This document shows positions 32,637 to 40,596 of a stretch of DNA of 64,000 nucleotides, in pieces. How positions within the stretch are numbered: position 1 is the stretch's first letter; each line of letters opens with the position of its first letter. Under the pieces are notes generated by a model. That model was not told the DNA's origin. It was given only the letters and a program-made list of their open reading frames with translations, and did not search any database. Source of the stretch: Streptomyces californicus (GTDB taxonomy: Bacteria > Actinomycetota > Actinomycetes > Streptomycetales > Streptomycetaceae); contig NZ_JNZZ01000016.1 in the NCBI RefSeq assembly GCF_000717645.1, forward strand, positions 62,001 to 126,000, in the 5' to 3' direction. The position numbers and the translations under genes were made by a program.

Positions 32637-33071
32637 GTGACCGAACACTGGAACGTTTCCGGGCCCGGCGTCCTGGCCCTCCCCTCCGGGCGGCTGGTGC
32701 GGGGCAGGGGCCTGCGCAAGCCCCTCCCGCCCGGCCCCGCCCCGGACTTCGCCGTCCATCTGCTGGGCCGTACCCCGCCCCCGGTCGACTGGGAGTCCCG
32801 GTGGCTGCGGTGGCCGGACTTCCGGCTCCCCGCGGACCGGGCCGAGGCGCGGGAGGTGTTCCGCGAGGTGTGGGAACGGGCCGCCGGTGAACGGGTCGAG
32901 GTGGCCTGCGGAGGCGGGATGGGCCGTACCGGGACGGCGCTCGCCTGCCTGGCGGTCCTCGACGGGGTCCCGGCCGACGAGGCGGTGGCGTTCGTCCGCG
33001 CCGGCTATCACCCCCGGGCGGTGGAGACACCGTGGCAGCGACGCTACGTACGGAACTTCGCGCCCCGCTGA
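32637..33071 (+). CDS. protein-tyrosine-phosphatase-like protein
   Basis: A 144-residue cysteine phosphatase. The P-loop CGGGMGRTG (C91 to R97, Cx5R) is present, and D61 in WPDFRLP is a possible general acid on a WPD-like loop. It resembles small dual-specificity-type phosphatases. Substrate unknown. GTG 32637; an upstream SD is weak (TTGGAG). It follows the fru operon terminator and is convergent with signal peptidase. Confidence 0.85.
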   Translation: MTEHWNVSGPGVLALPSGRLVRGRGLRKPLPPGPAPDFAVHLLGRTPPPVDWESRWLRWPDFRLPADRAEAREVFREVWERAAGERVEVACGGGMGRTGTALACLAVLDGVPADEAVAFVRAGYHPRAVETPWQRRYVRNFAPR

Positions 33072-33105
33072 GCGCCCCGCCCGCACGGAAGCGCCGAGCG
33101 GCGTC

Positions 33106-33810
33106 CTACGGCTTGTCCGGGACGTTCTTGAAGGTGTCGGGGACCGGCAGGGTGCTCCAGCGGCCGACCGGCCAGGCGACGACGACGGCACGGCCCACGA
33201 CCTCGTCGACCGGAACCATGCCCCGGGTCGCGTCGTCCTGGTGGTAGCGGGAGTCGGAGGACGCCTGGCGGTGGTCGCCCATCACCCAGATCTTGCCCTT
33301 GGGCACGGTGACCTTGAACCGGCCGCCGTCCTCGTCGTCGCTGCACGGGGTGTTGCCGGGGAAGACGTACGGCTCGTTCAGCGCGGCGCCGTTGACCTTG
33401 ACCGGCCCCTCACCCGCGCATTCGACGGTGTCGCCCGCGACGCCGATGACCCGCTTGATGAGGTCCTTCTCCTCGGCGGAGGGCATCACGCCGATGAAAC
33501 TCAGCACCTTCTGCACGGTGTTCGGCTCGTCCACGGGCACATCGCCGAGCCAGTCGGCCGGATCGTGGAAGACGACCACCTCGCCGCGCTCCGGCTCCGA
33601 CCCGAACCAGGGGGTCAGCTTGTCGACGAGGACGCGGTCGCCCTTCTGCAGGGTGTTCTGCATGGAGTCCGAGGGGATGGAGAACGCCTGCAGGAGGAAG
33701 GTCTTGATGAGCAGGGCCAGCACCAGCGCGATCCCGACCAGGAGCGGAAGCTCCACCCAGAACGGCCGGTTCTTCCGCGCCTTCGACCGCCGTGTACTCG
33801 CACGCCCCAT
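33106..33810 (-). CDS. lepB: type I signal peptidase
   Basis: A 234-residue membrane protease. One N-terminal TM segment (about 18-40) is followed by catalytic Ser S49 in SIPSDSM and catalytic Lys K119 in LIKRVIGVAGD; boxes GDRVLVDKL, VVVFHDP, and GDHRQASSDSR complete the family pattern. It removes signal peptides at the outer face of the membrane. ATG 33810 follows GAGGAG by 7 nt; in-frame starts up to 33873 are less likely. Streptomyces carry several paralogs, so this one may have a dedicated subset of substrates. Confidence 0.93.
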   Translation of the reverse strand: MGRASTRRSKARKNRPFWVELPLLVGIALVLALLIKTFLLQAFSIPSDSMQNTLQKGDRVLVDKLTPWFGSEPERGEVVVFHDPADWLGDVPVDEPNTVQKVLSFIGVMPSAEEKDLIKRVIGVAGDTVECAGEGPVKVNGAALNEPYVFPGNTPCSDDEDGGRFKVTVPKGKIWVMGDHRQASSDSRYHQDDATRGMVPVDEVVGRAVVVAWPVGRWSTLPVPDTFKNVPDKP

Positions 33811-33903
33811 CGCACCGCTCCTCGCCCCGCGTACCACTCGCCCGTTCCTGGGGGAACGGATCCGGTGATCCACTCTATGGGGCGGCCGATGTCCGGACGG
33901 ACG

Positions 33904-34194
33904 CTATGCCGGTTCCGCGCCGACCGGCGGGACCGTCGCTCCCTCGCCGGCGCGGACGGCTTCGACCACGCTCTGGTGGAAGGAGCGGCTCTCCTCCTCG
34001 GAGGGGCACGGCACGGGGCTGCCGGTGAGGGTGAACCAGTCCGACGAGCCGCTGTACTGGACGGCCACCGACGCCTGTCCGTCGGACCAGGTCGTATGGA
34101 CCGTGAGGTCGCCGCTGAGGATGCCCGCTTCTTCGGTGCGTACGCCGCCCGTTCCCGCGTAGACGCCGCTGGTCGTCCACGATGCCCAGTTCAT
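33904..34194 (-). CDS. hypothetical protein, 96 residues
   Basis: A small acidic protein starting MNWASWTTSGVYAGTGGVRT, with VAVQYSGSSDWFTLTGSPVPC and ESRSFHQSVVEAVRAGEG. ATG 34194 has GAGAGGTGA upstream; the in-frame ATG 34257 would add 21 residues. The aromatic beta-rich N-terminus and helical C-terminus recall small Streptomyces proteins of unknown function. No signal peptide or TM segment. Confidence 0.7.
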   Translation of the reverse strand: MNWASWTTSGVYAGTGGVRTEEAGILSGDLTVHTTWSDGQASVAVQYSGSSDWFTLTGSPVPCPSEEESRSFHQSVVEAVRAGEGATVPPVGAEPA

Positions 34195-34311
34195 GACGGT
34201 CACCTCTCGGACGATGACAAGCCTGTCCAGCCCGCTGACTTCTTCCGAGTATGGCACCGCCGATCGGACTACGCACGGGTGTGCGAAACGGGGGCCGTGC
34301 CCCCCCGAGCC

Positions 34312-34821
34312 TCAGGCGCGTTCCAGCATTCCGCGCACGTAGGCGGCCTGGCCCGCGTGCTGCAGGTCCTCGGCGACGACGCTGATCAGCCGGACACCCA
34401 GCGTCACCGGAGGTGACCAGTTCTCGTCGACGATCCGGTCCAGAGCGTGGCCCTCCAGACCGGCGACGAAGTCGAGCGTCCGCTCCTGCACGGCGTCGAA
34501 GTAGCCGAGGAGCAGTTCGGCGGATTCCACGCGTACGGCGGCGACCTCCTCGGCGCTCTGTCCGTAGCCGGTCGCCGAGGCGTCGAACGGGAGCGCGAAG
34601 CGGTCGGCCCAGCCGTCGGTGAGCCAGATCTGGTCGGTTCCGGCGGCGTCGGCGATGTGGTCGTCCTGGACGCGGGTGAGGTGCCAGACGAGCCAGGAGA
34701 TCGAGTTGGCCCCGGGGTCGACGCGTGCGTCGAGGTCCTCGGGCCCGAGCCCTTCGACGGCGGCGTGAACCGCTTCCCCGACCCGGTCGAACGCTTCGGC
34801 GAGCATGCCTGCGGTATTCAT
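34312..34821 (-). CDS. DinB/DUF664 family protein (second copy)
   Basis: A 169-residue DinB-like protein. The metal-ligand histidines appear in SWLVWHLTRVQDDHIAD and VVAEDLQHAGQAAYVRG. ATG 34821 (MNTAGMLAEAFDRVGEAVHAAVEGL) is the typical start with GAAGG upstream. The fold is shared with thiol-transferases and mycothiol-dependent maleylpyruvate isomerases. It reads toward the hypothetical gene at 33904 and follows the epoxide-hydrolase-like gene, so all three may be cotranscribed. Confidence 0.88.
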   Translation of the reverse strand: MNTAGMLAEAFDRVGEAVHAAVEGLGPEDLDARVDPGANSISWLVWHLTRVQDDHIADAAGTDQIWLTDGWADRFALPFDASATGYGQSAEEVAAVRVESAELLLGYFDAVQERTLDFVAGLEGHALDRIVDENWSPPVTLGVRLISVVAEDLQHAGQAAYVRGMLERA

Positions 34822-34872
34822 CCGCCCACCTTCGCCCCGGACGCCGGGGCCGCCCGGTTGCGACACACCCGC

Positions 34873-35889
34873 TCAGCCGCGAAGGCCCCGCAGCCAGTCG
34901 GTCAGGAGGCGGTTGACCTCCGCGGGGCGTTCCTGCTGGATCCAGTGGCCGCAGCCGTCGAGGACATGGGCCGCGGTGAGGCCGGGGAGCGTCTTCGGGT
35001 AGGCCTCGACGGCATCGGACATCCAGGTGGTGGAGGCGTCCCGGGAGCCGCCGATGAAGATCGAGGGCTGGGTGACGGGCGCGCCGTCCCAGGCGGCGAG
35101 GTCCTCCCAGTCCCGGTCGACGTTGCGGTAGCGGTTGAGCGCACCGGTCAGGCCGGTCCGTTCGAACTCCTCCGCGTAGACGTCGAGGTCCCGCTCGTCC
35201 AGCCAGTCGGGGAGCTCTCCGGCGGGGAACCGGTCGGCCATGCGCGCGCCCGGCGGTACGAAGAAGAGGCCGGGGTGGCCGTCGGGAACGGGGGCGTCGC
35301 CCGACAGTCCGGCGTAGAAGCCGGCGAGCCAGCCCCGTACGTCCGGTTCGATCTCCGCCTCGGCGCGGTCGGGGGTCTGGAAGTAGCTGACGTAGAACTC
35401 CTCGTCGCCGCCGACGGCCGCGAAGCCGTCGGTGGGCCGGGGGCCGCCCCGGGGCGCGTAGGGGACGCTGAGGAGGCCGACGGCGGTGAAGACGTCGGGG
35501 CGGAGCAGTGCGCTGTTGGCGGCGATGGGCGAGCCCCAGTCGTGGCCGACGACGGTGGCGGTCTCCTCGCCGAGGGCGTGCACGACGGCGGTGTTGTCGG
35601 CGACGTGGGCGAGCATGCGGTAGGCGTCGGTGGCGGCGGGCGCGGAGGAGCGCCCGTAGCCGCGTACGTCGATGGCGACGGCCCGGTTTCCGGCGGCGGC
35701 CAGGGCGGGGAGCTGGTGGCGCCAGGAGTACCAGGACTCGGGGAAGCCGTGGACGAGCAGGACGAGGGGGCCCTCGCCCTGCTCGACGCAGTGGATCCGG
35801 CCGCCGGGGACGCCGACCGTACGGTGGGTGGCGCCGGGCAGCAGGGCGGAGGGGCGTCCGGCGGACGGTGCGGGTACGGGGGCGGGCAT
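34873..35889 (-). CDS. epoxide hydrolase-like alpha/beta hydrolase
   Basis: A 338-residue enzyme. The oxyanion motif HGFPESWYSW, the nucleophile elbow VVGHDWGS with Asp as nucleophile, the cap with tyrosines (EEFYVSYFQTP) and the late DGCGHWIQQERP histidine are the epoxide hydrolase/haloalkane dehalogenase signature. The HGFPxSWxxW pattern favours an epoxide hydrolase. ATG 35889 has GAGGAGG upstream. No pathway is apparent from the neighbours. Confidence 0.9.
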   Translation of the reverse strand: MPAPVPAPSAGRPSALLPGATHRTVGVPGGRIHCVEQGEGPLVLLVHGFPESWYSWRHQLPALAAAGNRAVAIDVRGYGRSSAPAATDAYRMLAHVADNTAVVHALGEETATVVGHDWGSPIAANSALLRPDVFTAVGLLSVPYAPRGGPRPTDGFAAVGGDEEFYVSYFQTPDRAEAEIEPDVRGWLAGFYAGLSGDAPVPDGHPGLFFVPPGARMADRFPAGELPDWLDERDLDVYAEEFERTGLTGALNRYRNVDRDWEDLAAWDGAPVTQPSIFIGGSRDASTTWMSDAVEAYPKTLPGLTAAHVLDGCGHWIQQERPAEVNRLLTDWLRGLRG

Positions 35890-35995
35890 GGGTCCTCCTC
35901 GGGCACGGGCGTCATCGTTCGGCGGGCGGCCGGTCCAGGTGGCCGGGCCGCCCGATGCCGATCATTCGGCCGGGGCGGCCCGGTGGACAAGCTTC

Positions 35996-36012
35996 TTTGC
36001 CGGTCCGGCAAA
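35996..36012. repeat. 17-bp perfect palindrome near the end of the toxin-partner gene
   Basis: TTTGCCGG-T-CCGGCAAA with a single central base. It lies between the 77-residue gene stop (36030) and the epoxide hydrolase start (35889). The one-base centre is too tight for a classic RNA loop, so a DNA operator for the hydrolase is as likely as a terminator. Confidence 0.5.
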
Positions 36013-36029
36013 AGGCGGGGGAAGGCCGT

Positions 36030-36263
36030 TCACACGAGGAGTTCCAGCAGGTGGCCGCAGGCGGCGGCCTCGTCGGGGTGGCGGGTGAGGACGTCGTACG
36101 CGCCGCGTTCGAACGCCCCGGTCTCCCAGCCGCCGTCCGGACCCCGCCGGACGAAGAGGAAGTCCGTCGGGGTCGGACTGGGCTCGTGGACGCCCTCGAT
36201 CCAGTAGTAGCCGCCGGGGATGTGCGCCTCGACGAGTGCGGTGTGCAGGGCCCGGCGGTCCAT
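36030..36263 (-). CDS. 77-residue protein tightly linked to the TNT toxin (candidate immunity partner)
   Basis: MDRRALHTALVEAHIPGGYY then WIEGVHEPSPTPTDFLFVRR, and a C-terminal helix ending CGHLLELLV. It starts 3 nt after the toxin stop and is on the same strand, so translation is coupled. It is cytosolic, with no signal. Small antitoxin/immunity proteins of TNT-type NADases are encoded directly downstream of the toxin, so an immunity role is inferred. No family is recognised with confidence. Confidence 0.7.
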   Translation of the reverse strand: MDRRALHTALVEAHIPGGYYWIEGVHEPSPTPTDFLFVRRGPDGGWETGAFERGAYDVLTRHPDEAAACGHLLELLV

Positions 36264-36266
36264 CGG

Positions 36267-36941
36267 CTACGCCCCCGCGGGCGTCAGGTAGGCGTGGTCC
36301 AGCAGCCATTTCACGTTGAGCCGCTGCCCCGCGCCCGGGTCCAGGAAGACGGCGTCCAGCTTGATCTGCTGACCGCCGCCCGGCTGCTCGAACCACGGGG
36401 CGATGGACCCCTGCCAGACCCAGAAGGGCTTGGCGACCTTGTAGACGCGGTAGTCGCACGGGGTGTCCGCGTCCCGGGTGTTGAGGTTCTGCGGCGGCAG
36501 GGCGCGTTCGGCGTAGGCGTCGCCCGCCGGAGCCAGGTAGCCGCCGTACTCGGAGCCGAAGCGGTCGAGTCGCTGGCCGGTGCGGAGCTTCACGGGCTCC
36601 TTGTCGATCTCGCCGTTCACCTCGCCGAAGCCGTCGTTGGGCGGGTACTTCCAGCTGCCGGTGTCCGCGGGGCCCTCCCAGTACTTCTTGAGGAAGTCCT
36701 TCGGCGTGAGCCCGCCGGTGCGCTGGTAGCCCTTCAGCAGCGGGCCGACCGGCGCGAGCCGCTTGCCGGGCAGCCACTTGGGGCCGAGGCGGGCGTCGCC
36801 GCGGAACTCGCCGGTGCAGGGGTCGTGGCGTTCGGCGGCGGGCGCGGGCCGGGCGGACGCGGGTGCGGCGCTCGCCGCCGGGGCGGAGAGCAGTCCGGCG
36901 GTGATGCCGAGCGTGGCGAGCACGGTGCTGACGCGGTTCAT
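36267..36941 (-). CDS. secreted TNT-domain protein (NAD(P) glycohydrolase-type toxin)
   Basis: A 224-residue exported protein. Signal peptide: VLATLGITAGLLSAPAASAA. The C-terminal TNT fold shows the characteristic RLDRFGSEYGGYLAPAGDAYAERALPP and PFWVWQGSIAPWFEQPGGGQQI stretches, the second containing the catalytic-Gln region of the family. TNT (tuberculosis necrotizing toxin) enzymes hydrolyse NAD+. Here the domain is almost the entire mature protein, without a large delivery module. ATG 36941 follows GGGAGG. The coupled 77-residue gene downstream is a candidate immunity factor. Enzymatic activity is inferred from family. Confidence 0.85.
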   Translation of the reverse strand: MNRVSTVLATLGITAGLLSAPAASAAPASARPAPAAERHDPCTGEFRGDARLGPKWLPGKRLAPVGPLLKGYQRTGGLTPKDFLKKYWEGPADTGSWKYPPNDGFGEVNGEIDKEPVKLRTGQRLDRFGSEYGGYLAPAGDAYAERALPPQNLNTRDADTPCDYRVYKVAKPFWVWQGSIAPWFEQPGGGQQIKLDAVFLDPGAGQRLNVKWLLDHAYLTPAGA

Positions 36942-37126
36942 GCGGGGGCCTCCCGAGGCGCTGACGATCGATCGGAATCGCTGGCGTAGGGTAACCGCTC
37001 GATCACGCACTGGGGTTGCGCCGTGCCGCTTTCCGGCCACCGGGGGCAGCGGTACGCCCCGGTCGCGAGGTGCGACCGGGGCGTGGGGGCGGCCGGCGGG
37101 CGCGGAGCCGGGTCCGCCCGTGTCCG

Positions 37127-37642
37127 CTAGCCGACGTTGACGTCGATGCAGGCGTAGAAGGCGTTCGGGGTGTCCGCGACGTTCCAGACGGCCAGCACCT
37201 TCTGCTTGCCGGTCTTGTCGCCGAAGTCGACCTGGTGGGTCACGGTCGCCCCGGGCTGTGCGCCGCCGTCGTCGAACTCGGCGATCTTCTCGCCGCCCAC
37301 GAAGTACTGCCAGGTGCTCGTGGCGTGACGCGCGGTCAGCTTCCACTCGAACTGCTGGGAGCGGTTCACCGGGGTGACCGCCCAGCCCTTGGAGTCGTCG
37401 TCCAGTTCGGCGAAGCCGCTGTTGCCGCCACTGCAGCTGGTGAGCCCCTTGGGCCCCTCGACGCTCTGGGGCTCGTAGGTGATGGAACCGCAGCTCACGG
37501 TCCCGGCGGCGCACTGCGCCTGGCGGCTGGGCGGGTTGGAGATATAGCCGTGGGCGCTTGCGGAGCTCGCCGGGAGGCTCAGCGCGAGGACCGGGGCGAG
37601 CATGGCGCCGACGGCGAGGGCGGTCTTCCTTTTCGCGTGCAT
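37127..37642 (-). CDS. lytic polysaccharide monooxygenase (AA10 / chitin-binding)
   Basis: A 171-residue secreted copper enzyme. After signal peptide (LAVGAMLAPVLALSLPASSASA) the mature N-terminus is H31 (HGYISNPPSR), the first half of the histidine brace; H106 in LTARHATSTWQYF is the second. AFYACIDVNVG ends the domain. No extra carbohydrate-binding module is present. It oxidatively cleaves chitin or cellulose; the small single-domain form and upstream DasR-like box favour chitin. ATG 37642 follows AAGGAGA. It acts outside the cell. Confidence 0.93.
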   Translation of the reverse strand: MHAKRKTALAVGAMLAPVLALSLPASSASAHGYISNPPSRQAQCAAGTVSCGSITYEPQSVEGPKGLTSCSGGNSGFAELDDDSKGWAVTPVNRSQQFEWKLTARHATSTWQYFVGGEKIAEFDDGGAQPGATVTHQVDFGDKTGKQKVLAVWNVADTPNAFYACIDVNVG

Positions 37643-37797
37643 GTTTCTCCTTCACAGGAGACCGCACCGCGCGGTGGCGGGCCGTGGGGGCCCGGCTTCG
37701 ACGGCGTGGCCTCGCGAGTGTGGGGCCAAGTGGCGCGAAGGCCGCAAGTCCTTTGCCGGACAAGGGTGATGACGGATGTCCGGAAAGGCCCTGCACT

Positions 37798-37809
37798 TGG
37801 ACTAGACCA
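37798..37809. promoter_or_regulatory. DasR-responsive (dre-like) box upstream of the LPMO gene
   Basis: TGGACTAGACCA matches 11 of 12 positions of the chitin-gene operator TGGTCTAGACCA. It is located about 155 bp upstream of the LPMO start. In Streptomyces, DasR at such sites represses chitin-use genes until glucosamine-6-phosphate appears. Confidence 0.65.
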
Positions 37810-37872
37810 TACCTAGCGACGCGTCCACGTCAAGGGTGGTGGGTGCGGGGCCGCCTCCCCCCGGAACGTGGA

Positions 37873-37905
37873 CGGGCGGCCGCGCGGGGTTCGCGCGGCC
37901 GCCCG
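37873..37905. terminator. terminator after the DUF4230 gene
   Basis: CGGGCGGCCGCGCG (37873-37886) pairs with CGCGCGGCCGCCCG (37892-37905), loop GGGTT; 10 nt beyond the stop at 37916. Confidence 0.8.
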
Positions 37906-37915
37906 TGCGGAGCGA

Positions 37916-38620
37916 TCATCCCTGGTCGTCGGCGTACCGGACCGTGACCCGTTCGAAGCCGAGGGAGGTGAGCAATCCCTTGAGCATGTCGGCGGTGTTC
38001 TTCTCGGCGCGGGTGGTCAGACCGCTCTCCTTCGCCGCCTCCGCTATGTGCCGGGAGGCGAGCTTGTTGACCGCCTGCTCGCTGCCGGGGTTGTCGGAGA
38101 AGAAGTCGCCCAGCCGGTCCAGGAGACCGCGCTGCTTGGACACCGCGTACGAGCGGTCGGGGTCGAGGGCCGGCTTGCCCAGTACGGCGCGGGGCAGGCG
38201 GATCTCGGCCTCGGTGCGCTCCTCGTTCACCACGACGCCGTCCTCGGTGAGCCTGCCGAGGTCCACCGAGGCGTCGACCGTGCCGGCCCCGACGAAGAGC
38301 GTGCGGGTGCCGCGCAGGACGTCGGGGACGAACTTCGTGTCCTTCTCCAGGTCGACGACGACCTGGAAGTTGCCCGAGGCCGCCTCGTAGGCGCTCATGT
38401 CCTGGATCGACTTCAGTACGGCGGGGCCCGACCGGTCGTGGGTCTCCTCGCCGAAGAAGTCGTCGAGCCCCGGCAGCAGGCTGAGTCGGCTCCCGGCGAA
38501 CAGCAGGGCCAGGACGGCCGCGCCGACGCCGAGGACCTTCAGCCACCCCCGGGAGGAGCGGGCGTCGCGCTTTCCGCCGTCGTGCGGCGCGGGCTCTGTG
38601 GTTACGTCGTTGGACGTCAT
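37916..38620 (-). CDS. DUF4230 membrane-anchored protein
   Basis: A 234-residue protein with a charged N-terminus, a single TM segment (about 35-55, LKVLGVGAAVLALLFAGSRL) and an extracytoplasmic DUF4230 domain: MSAYEAASGNFQVVVDLEKDTKFVP, FVGAGTVDASVDLGRL, and RGLLDRLGDFFSDNPGSEQAV. The family is uncharacterised and common in actinobacteria and firmicutes. ATG 38620 lacks a clear SD. It ends at a strong hairpin terminator and is co-directional with the LPMO but probably separate. Confidence 0.85.
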   Translation of the reverse strand: MTSNDVTTEPAPHDGGKRDARSSRGWLKVLGVGAAVLALLFAGSRLSLLPGLDDFFGEETHDRSGPAVLKSIQDMSAYEAASGNFQVVVDLEKDTKFVPDVLRGTRTLFVGAGTVDASVDLGRLTEDGVVVNEERTEAEIRLPRAVLGKPALDPDRSYAVSKQRGLLDRLGDFFSDNPGSEQAVNKLASRHIAEAAKESGLTTRAEKNTADMLKGLLTSLGFERVTVRYADDQG

Positions 38621-38750
38621 GGAGTGCGTTTGACCCGAACCCGGTGCTTTCAGTCCGCCTCCCACGGCATGTCGGCCAAACTCCCGTACCAAATGGGCCC
38701 GTTCCGGTACGGACCGGCAGACGCCGGGGGTTGCGGAGGCCGAACGACCC

Positions 38751-38848
38751 TAGGGCCTGTCTGACAATTCCCGTCTGCCTCACGACGCCATGCACGCACT
38801 CTCGCCGCACTGGCCCCAGGCCCAAGTACGTCCAGTACGAGGGCCTGG
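38751..38848. repeat. suspected mobile-element remnant forming the 3' end of the winged-helix gene
   Basis: Direct 8-bp copies of AGGGCCTG flank an 80-bp segment (38752-38759 and 38840-38847). Inside it, the segment begins TCTGACAATTCCCGTC and contains CCAGGCCC pairing with GGGCCTGG. The coding frame of the winged-helix protein runs through this segment and ends within it. The layout suggests a short MITE-like or decayed insertion with an 8-bp target duplication. Confidence 0.4.
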
Positions 38849-39886
38849 AGCCGGCACGCCGAGAGCCACGGCGGCGCGGTCGGCCCCGGAGAGGGGACGC
38901 AACGGCTCCACCGTGACCGCGCCCTCGACCACCCGCCAGGTGGCGGAGACCCGGCCGTCGACCAGGACCACGCGCTCGCCGGCGACCGAGAGGCCGCGGT
39001 GTCCGTCGTCGATGATCCGCCCGCGCTCCTGGTAGCCGAGGATCGCGTTGTCGAAGGCCGGCAGGAAGCGCACCGGCGCGGGGGTGTCCGGATCCGGGCG
39101 CGGCGCGTCCGGGAGGTCGAGCAGCTCCCGGCCCCGCTCGTCGCGGAAGCGGACCAGTTCGTCGCGGACCGCGGCCACCGCTGCGGGCAGCCCGGCCAGT
39201 CCGGACCAGGCGCGCAGGTCCGCCGTGGCGGCCGGTCCGTGGGCGGCCAGATAGCGGCGGACCAGCTCCCGGCCCACGGGGTCGGCCCCGTCGGGCGCGG
39301 GCGGGTCGACCGGCCGGCCGAGCCAGGAGGAGAGGGCGACGTTGCGCACGCCCCCCTTGGTCCGCCACAGCCCCCGGGGCGGGGCCTGGGCCATCGGGAC
39401 GAGGGCGGCGACCACCATCTCGCCCAGGGCGCGGGGGCCGGGGCCGGGCCACCGTCCGGCGAGCTCCCGGACGATCTCTGCCGCCGTACGAGGCTCCCCG
39501 TCCGCCATCAGCTCTTCCGCGTCGGCGGCGAGTCCGTCCAGATCGACGTCTCTCAGCTCGTCCCGGTAGACCCCGAGCACACGCTGGCGCAGCATCGCGT
39601 CGTGGCGGGACCGCCAGGCGAGGGCGTCCTCGGCGGCGACGAGGTGGACCGTGCGGCGCATCAGATGGGTGCGCACCACGTTCCGCGAGGTCAGCGAGCC
39701 GGACAGGGCGGCCGGGTCGAAGGCGGCGAGCCGGGACCACATCCCGACGAAGGGCTCCTGCGGTTCCTGCGCCTGGAGGCCGCAGAGGTGGGCCACCGCG
39801 TCGACGACGGGCAGTTTTGCCCGGTCGAGCAGCAGTTGCCGGGCGAGCGTGGCGCGGTTGAGCGCCCGGTCGTCGAGAACGGTCAC
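38780..39886 (-). CDS. winged-helix DNA-binding domain protein (AlkX/YcaQ-like), with an unusual C-terminal tail
   Basis: A 368-residue protein of the HTH_42 family, related to glycosylases such as AlkX and AlkZ that unhook DNA crosslinks. Recognisable blocks are LLLDRAKLPVVDAVAHLCGLQAQEP, RTHLMRRTVHLVAAEDAL, ALGEMVVAALVPMAQAPPRG and VRFLPAFDNAILGYQERGRII. The catalytic Q-x-Q/E pair region is LQAQEPQEP. The last 24 residues (GPRTGRTWAWGQCGESACMAS) do not resemble the normal helical C-terminus and are encoded by the direct-repeat-flanked segment. Start is GTG 39886. Function as a DNA-repair glycosylase is inferred. Confidence 0.82.
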   Translation of the reverse strand: MTVLDDRALNRATLARQLLLDRAKLPVVDAVAHLCGLQAQEPQEPFVGMWSRLAAFDPAALSGSLTSRNVVRTHLMRRTVHLVAAEDALAWRSRHDAMLRQRVLGVYRDELRDVDLDGLAADAEELMADGEPRTAAEIVRELAGRWPGPGPRALGEMVVAALVPMAQAPPRGLWRTKGGVRNVALSSWLGRPVDPPAPDGADPVGRELVRRYLAAHGPAATADLRAWSGLAGLPAAVAAVRDELVRFRDERGRELLDLPDAPRPDPDTPAPVRFLPAFDNAILGYQERGRIIDDGHRGLSVAGERVVLVDGRVSATWRVVEGAVTVEPLRPLSGADRAAVALGVPAPGPRTGRTWAWGQCGESACMAS

Positions 39887-39926
39887 CCTGTCGTCTCCCT
39901 CTTCCCGTCCGTCCGGTGTCCTGTTC

Positions 39927-40496
39927 TCAGGTCGCCTGCCGTCCGTCGAGCGTCTCGCGCAGGATATCGGCGTGCCCGGCGTGCTGGGCGGTCTCGGCGA
40001 GGACGTGGGCCAGCACCCGCCGTACGCTCCATTCGCCGCCGGGCTCGTGCCAGGGCGCCTCGGGGAGCGGGTGGGCCGCCGAGAGGTCGGGAACGGCGAG
40101 GACGATCTTCTCGGTGCGGGCGGCCACCTCTTCGTAGGCCCGGAGGATCGCGGCCAGCGTCTCGCCCGGCTGCATCCGGAACTCCTTCTCGCGGTCGATC
40201 GCCCACTGCGGGTACGCGCGTGCCGTGCCGGCCATGAGGTCGTCCCAGGTGACGCCGTCGGGCAGGGCGAAGCTCATCGCGGAGGGCCCATCGGTGACGA
40301 AGTTCAGCCAGTTCTCCTCCACCGCCGTGACGTGCTTGACGAGGCCGCCCAGGCACAGGGAACTGGCCGTCGGGGTCCGGCCCGCGCTCTCGTCGTCGAG
40401 GCCCTCGACCGAGCCGACGAGGGCGGCCCGCGCGGCGGCCAGGGCGGCGAGCAGGTCGGTGCGCTCGGCGTCGGTGAAGGAGGCGGTCGTGGTCAT
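39927..40496 (-). CDS. DinB/DUF664 family protein (third copy)
   Basis: A 189-residue DinB-like protein with metal-ligand residues in LGGLVKHVTAVEENWLN and VLAHVLAETAQHAGHADILRE (HxxxxxxxHAGHxD). The block GGEWSVRRVLAHVLAETAQHAGHAD is the classic DUF664 signature. ATG 40496 starts MTTTASFTDAERTDLLAAL. It is divergent from a WYL-domain regulator across 100 bp, a common arrangement, implying that the regulator controls it. Confidence 0.9.
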   Translation of the reverse strand: MTTTASFTDAERTDLLAALAAARAALVGSVEGLDDESAGRTPTASSLCLGGLVKHVTAVEENWLNFVTDGPSAMSFALPDGVTWDDLMAGTARAYPQWAIDREKEFRMQPGETLAAILRAYEEVAARTEKIVLAVPDLSAAHPLPEAPWHEPGGEWSVRRVLAHVLAETAQHAGHADILRETLDGRQAT

Positions 40497-40551
40497 GGTC
40501 GTCAGAGCCCTTCGGAGGTCCTCGTCGTGCGGTACGGCTCCACCTTCGCAA

Positions 40552-40580
40552 GAGAAGCGGCCAGGATGTGTCCTCTTCTC
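40552..40580. promoter_or_regulatory. inverted repeat in the DinB/WYL divergent region
   Basis: GAGAAG (40552-40557) and CTTCTC (40575-40580), 17 bp apart, lie near the middle of the 100-bp divergent region. Possible WYL operator. Confidence 0.35.
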
Positions 40581-40596
40581 CGCTCATACTGACCGC

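Noticed and set aside
38780..38848. Complete insertion sequence at the tail of the winged-helix gene
   Set aside because: Only about 80 bp between direct copies and no transposase or clear terminal inverted repeats; retained as a remnant candidate only.
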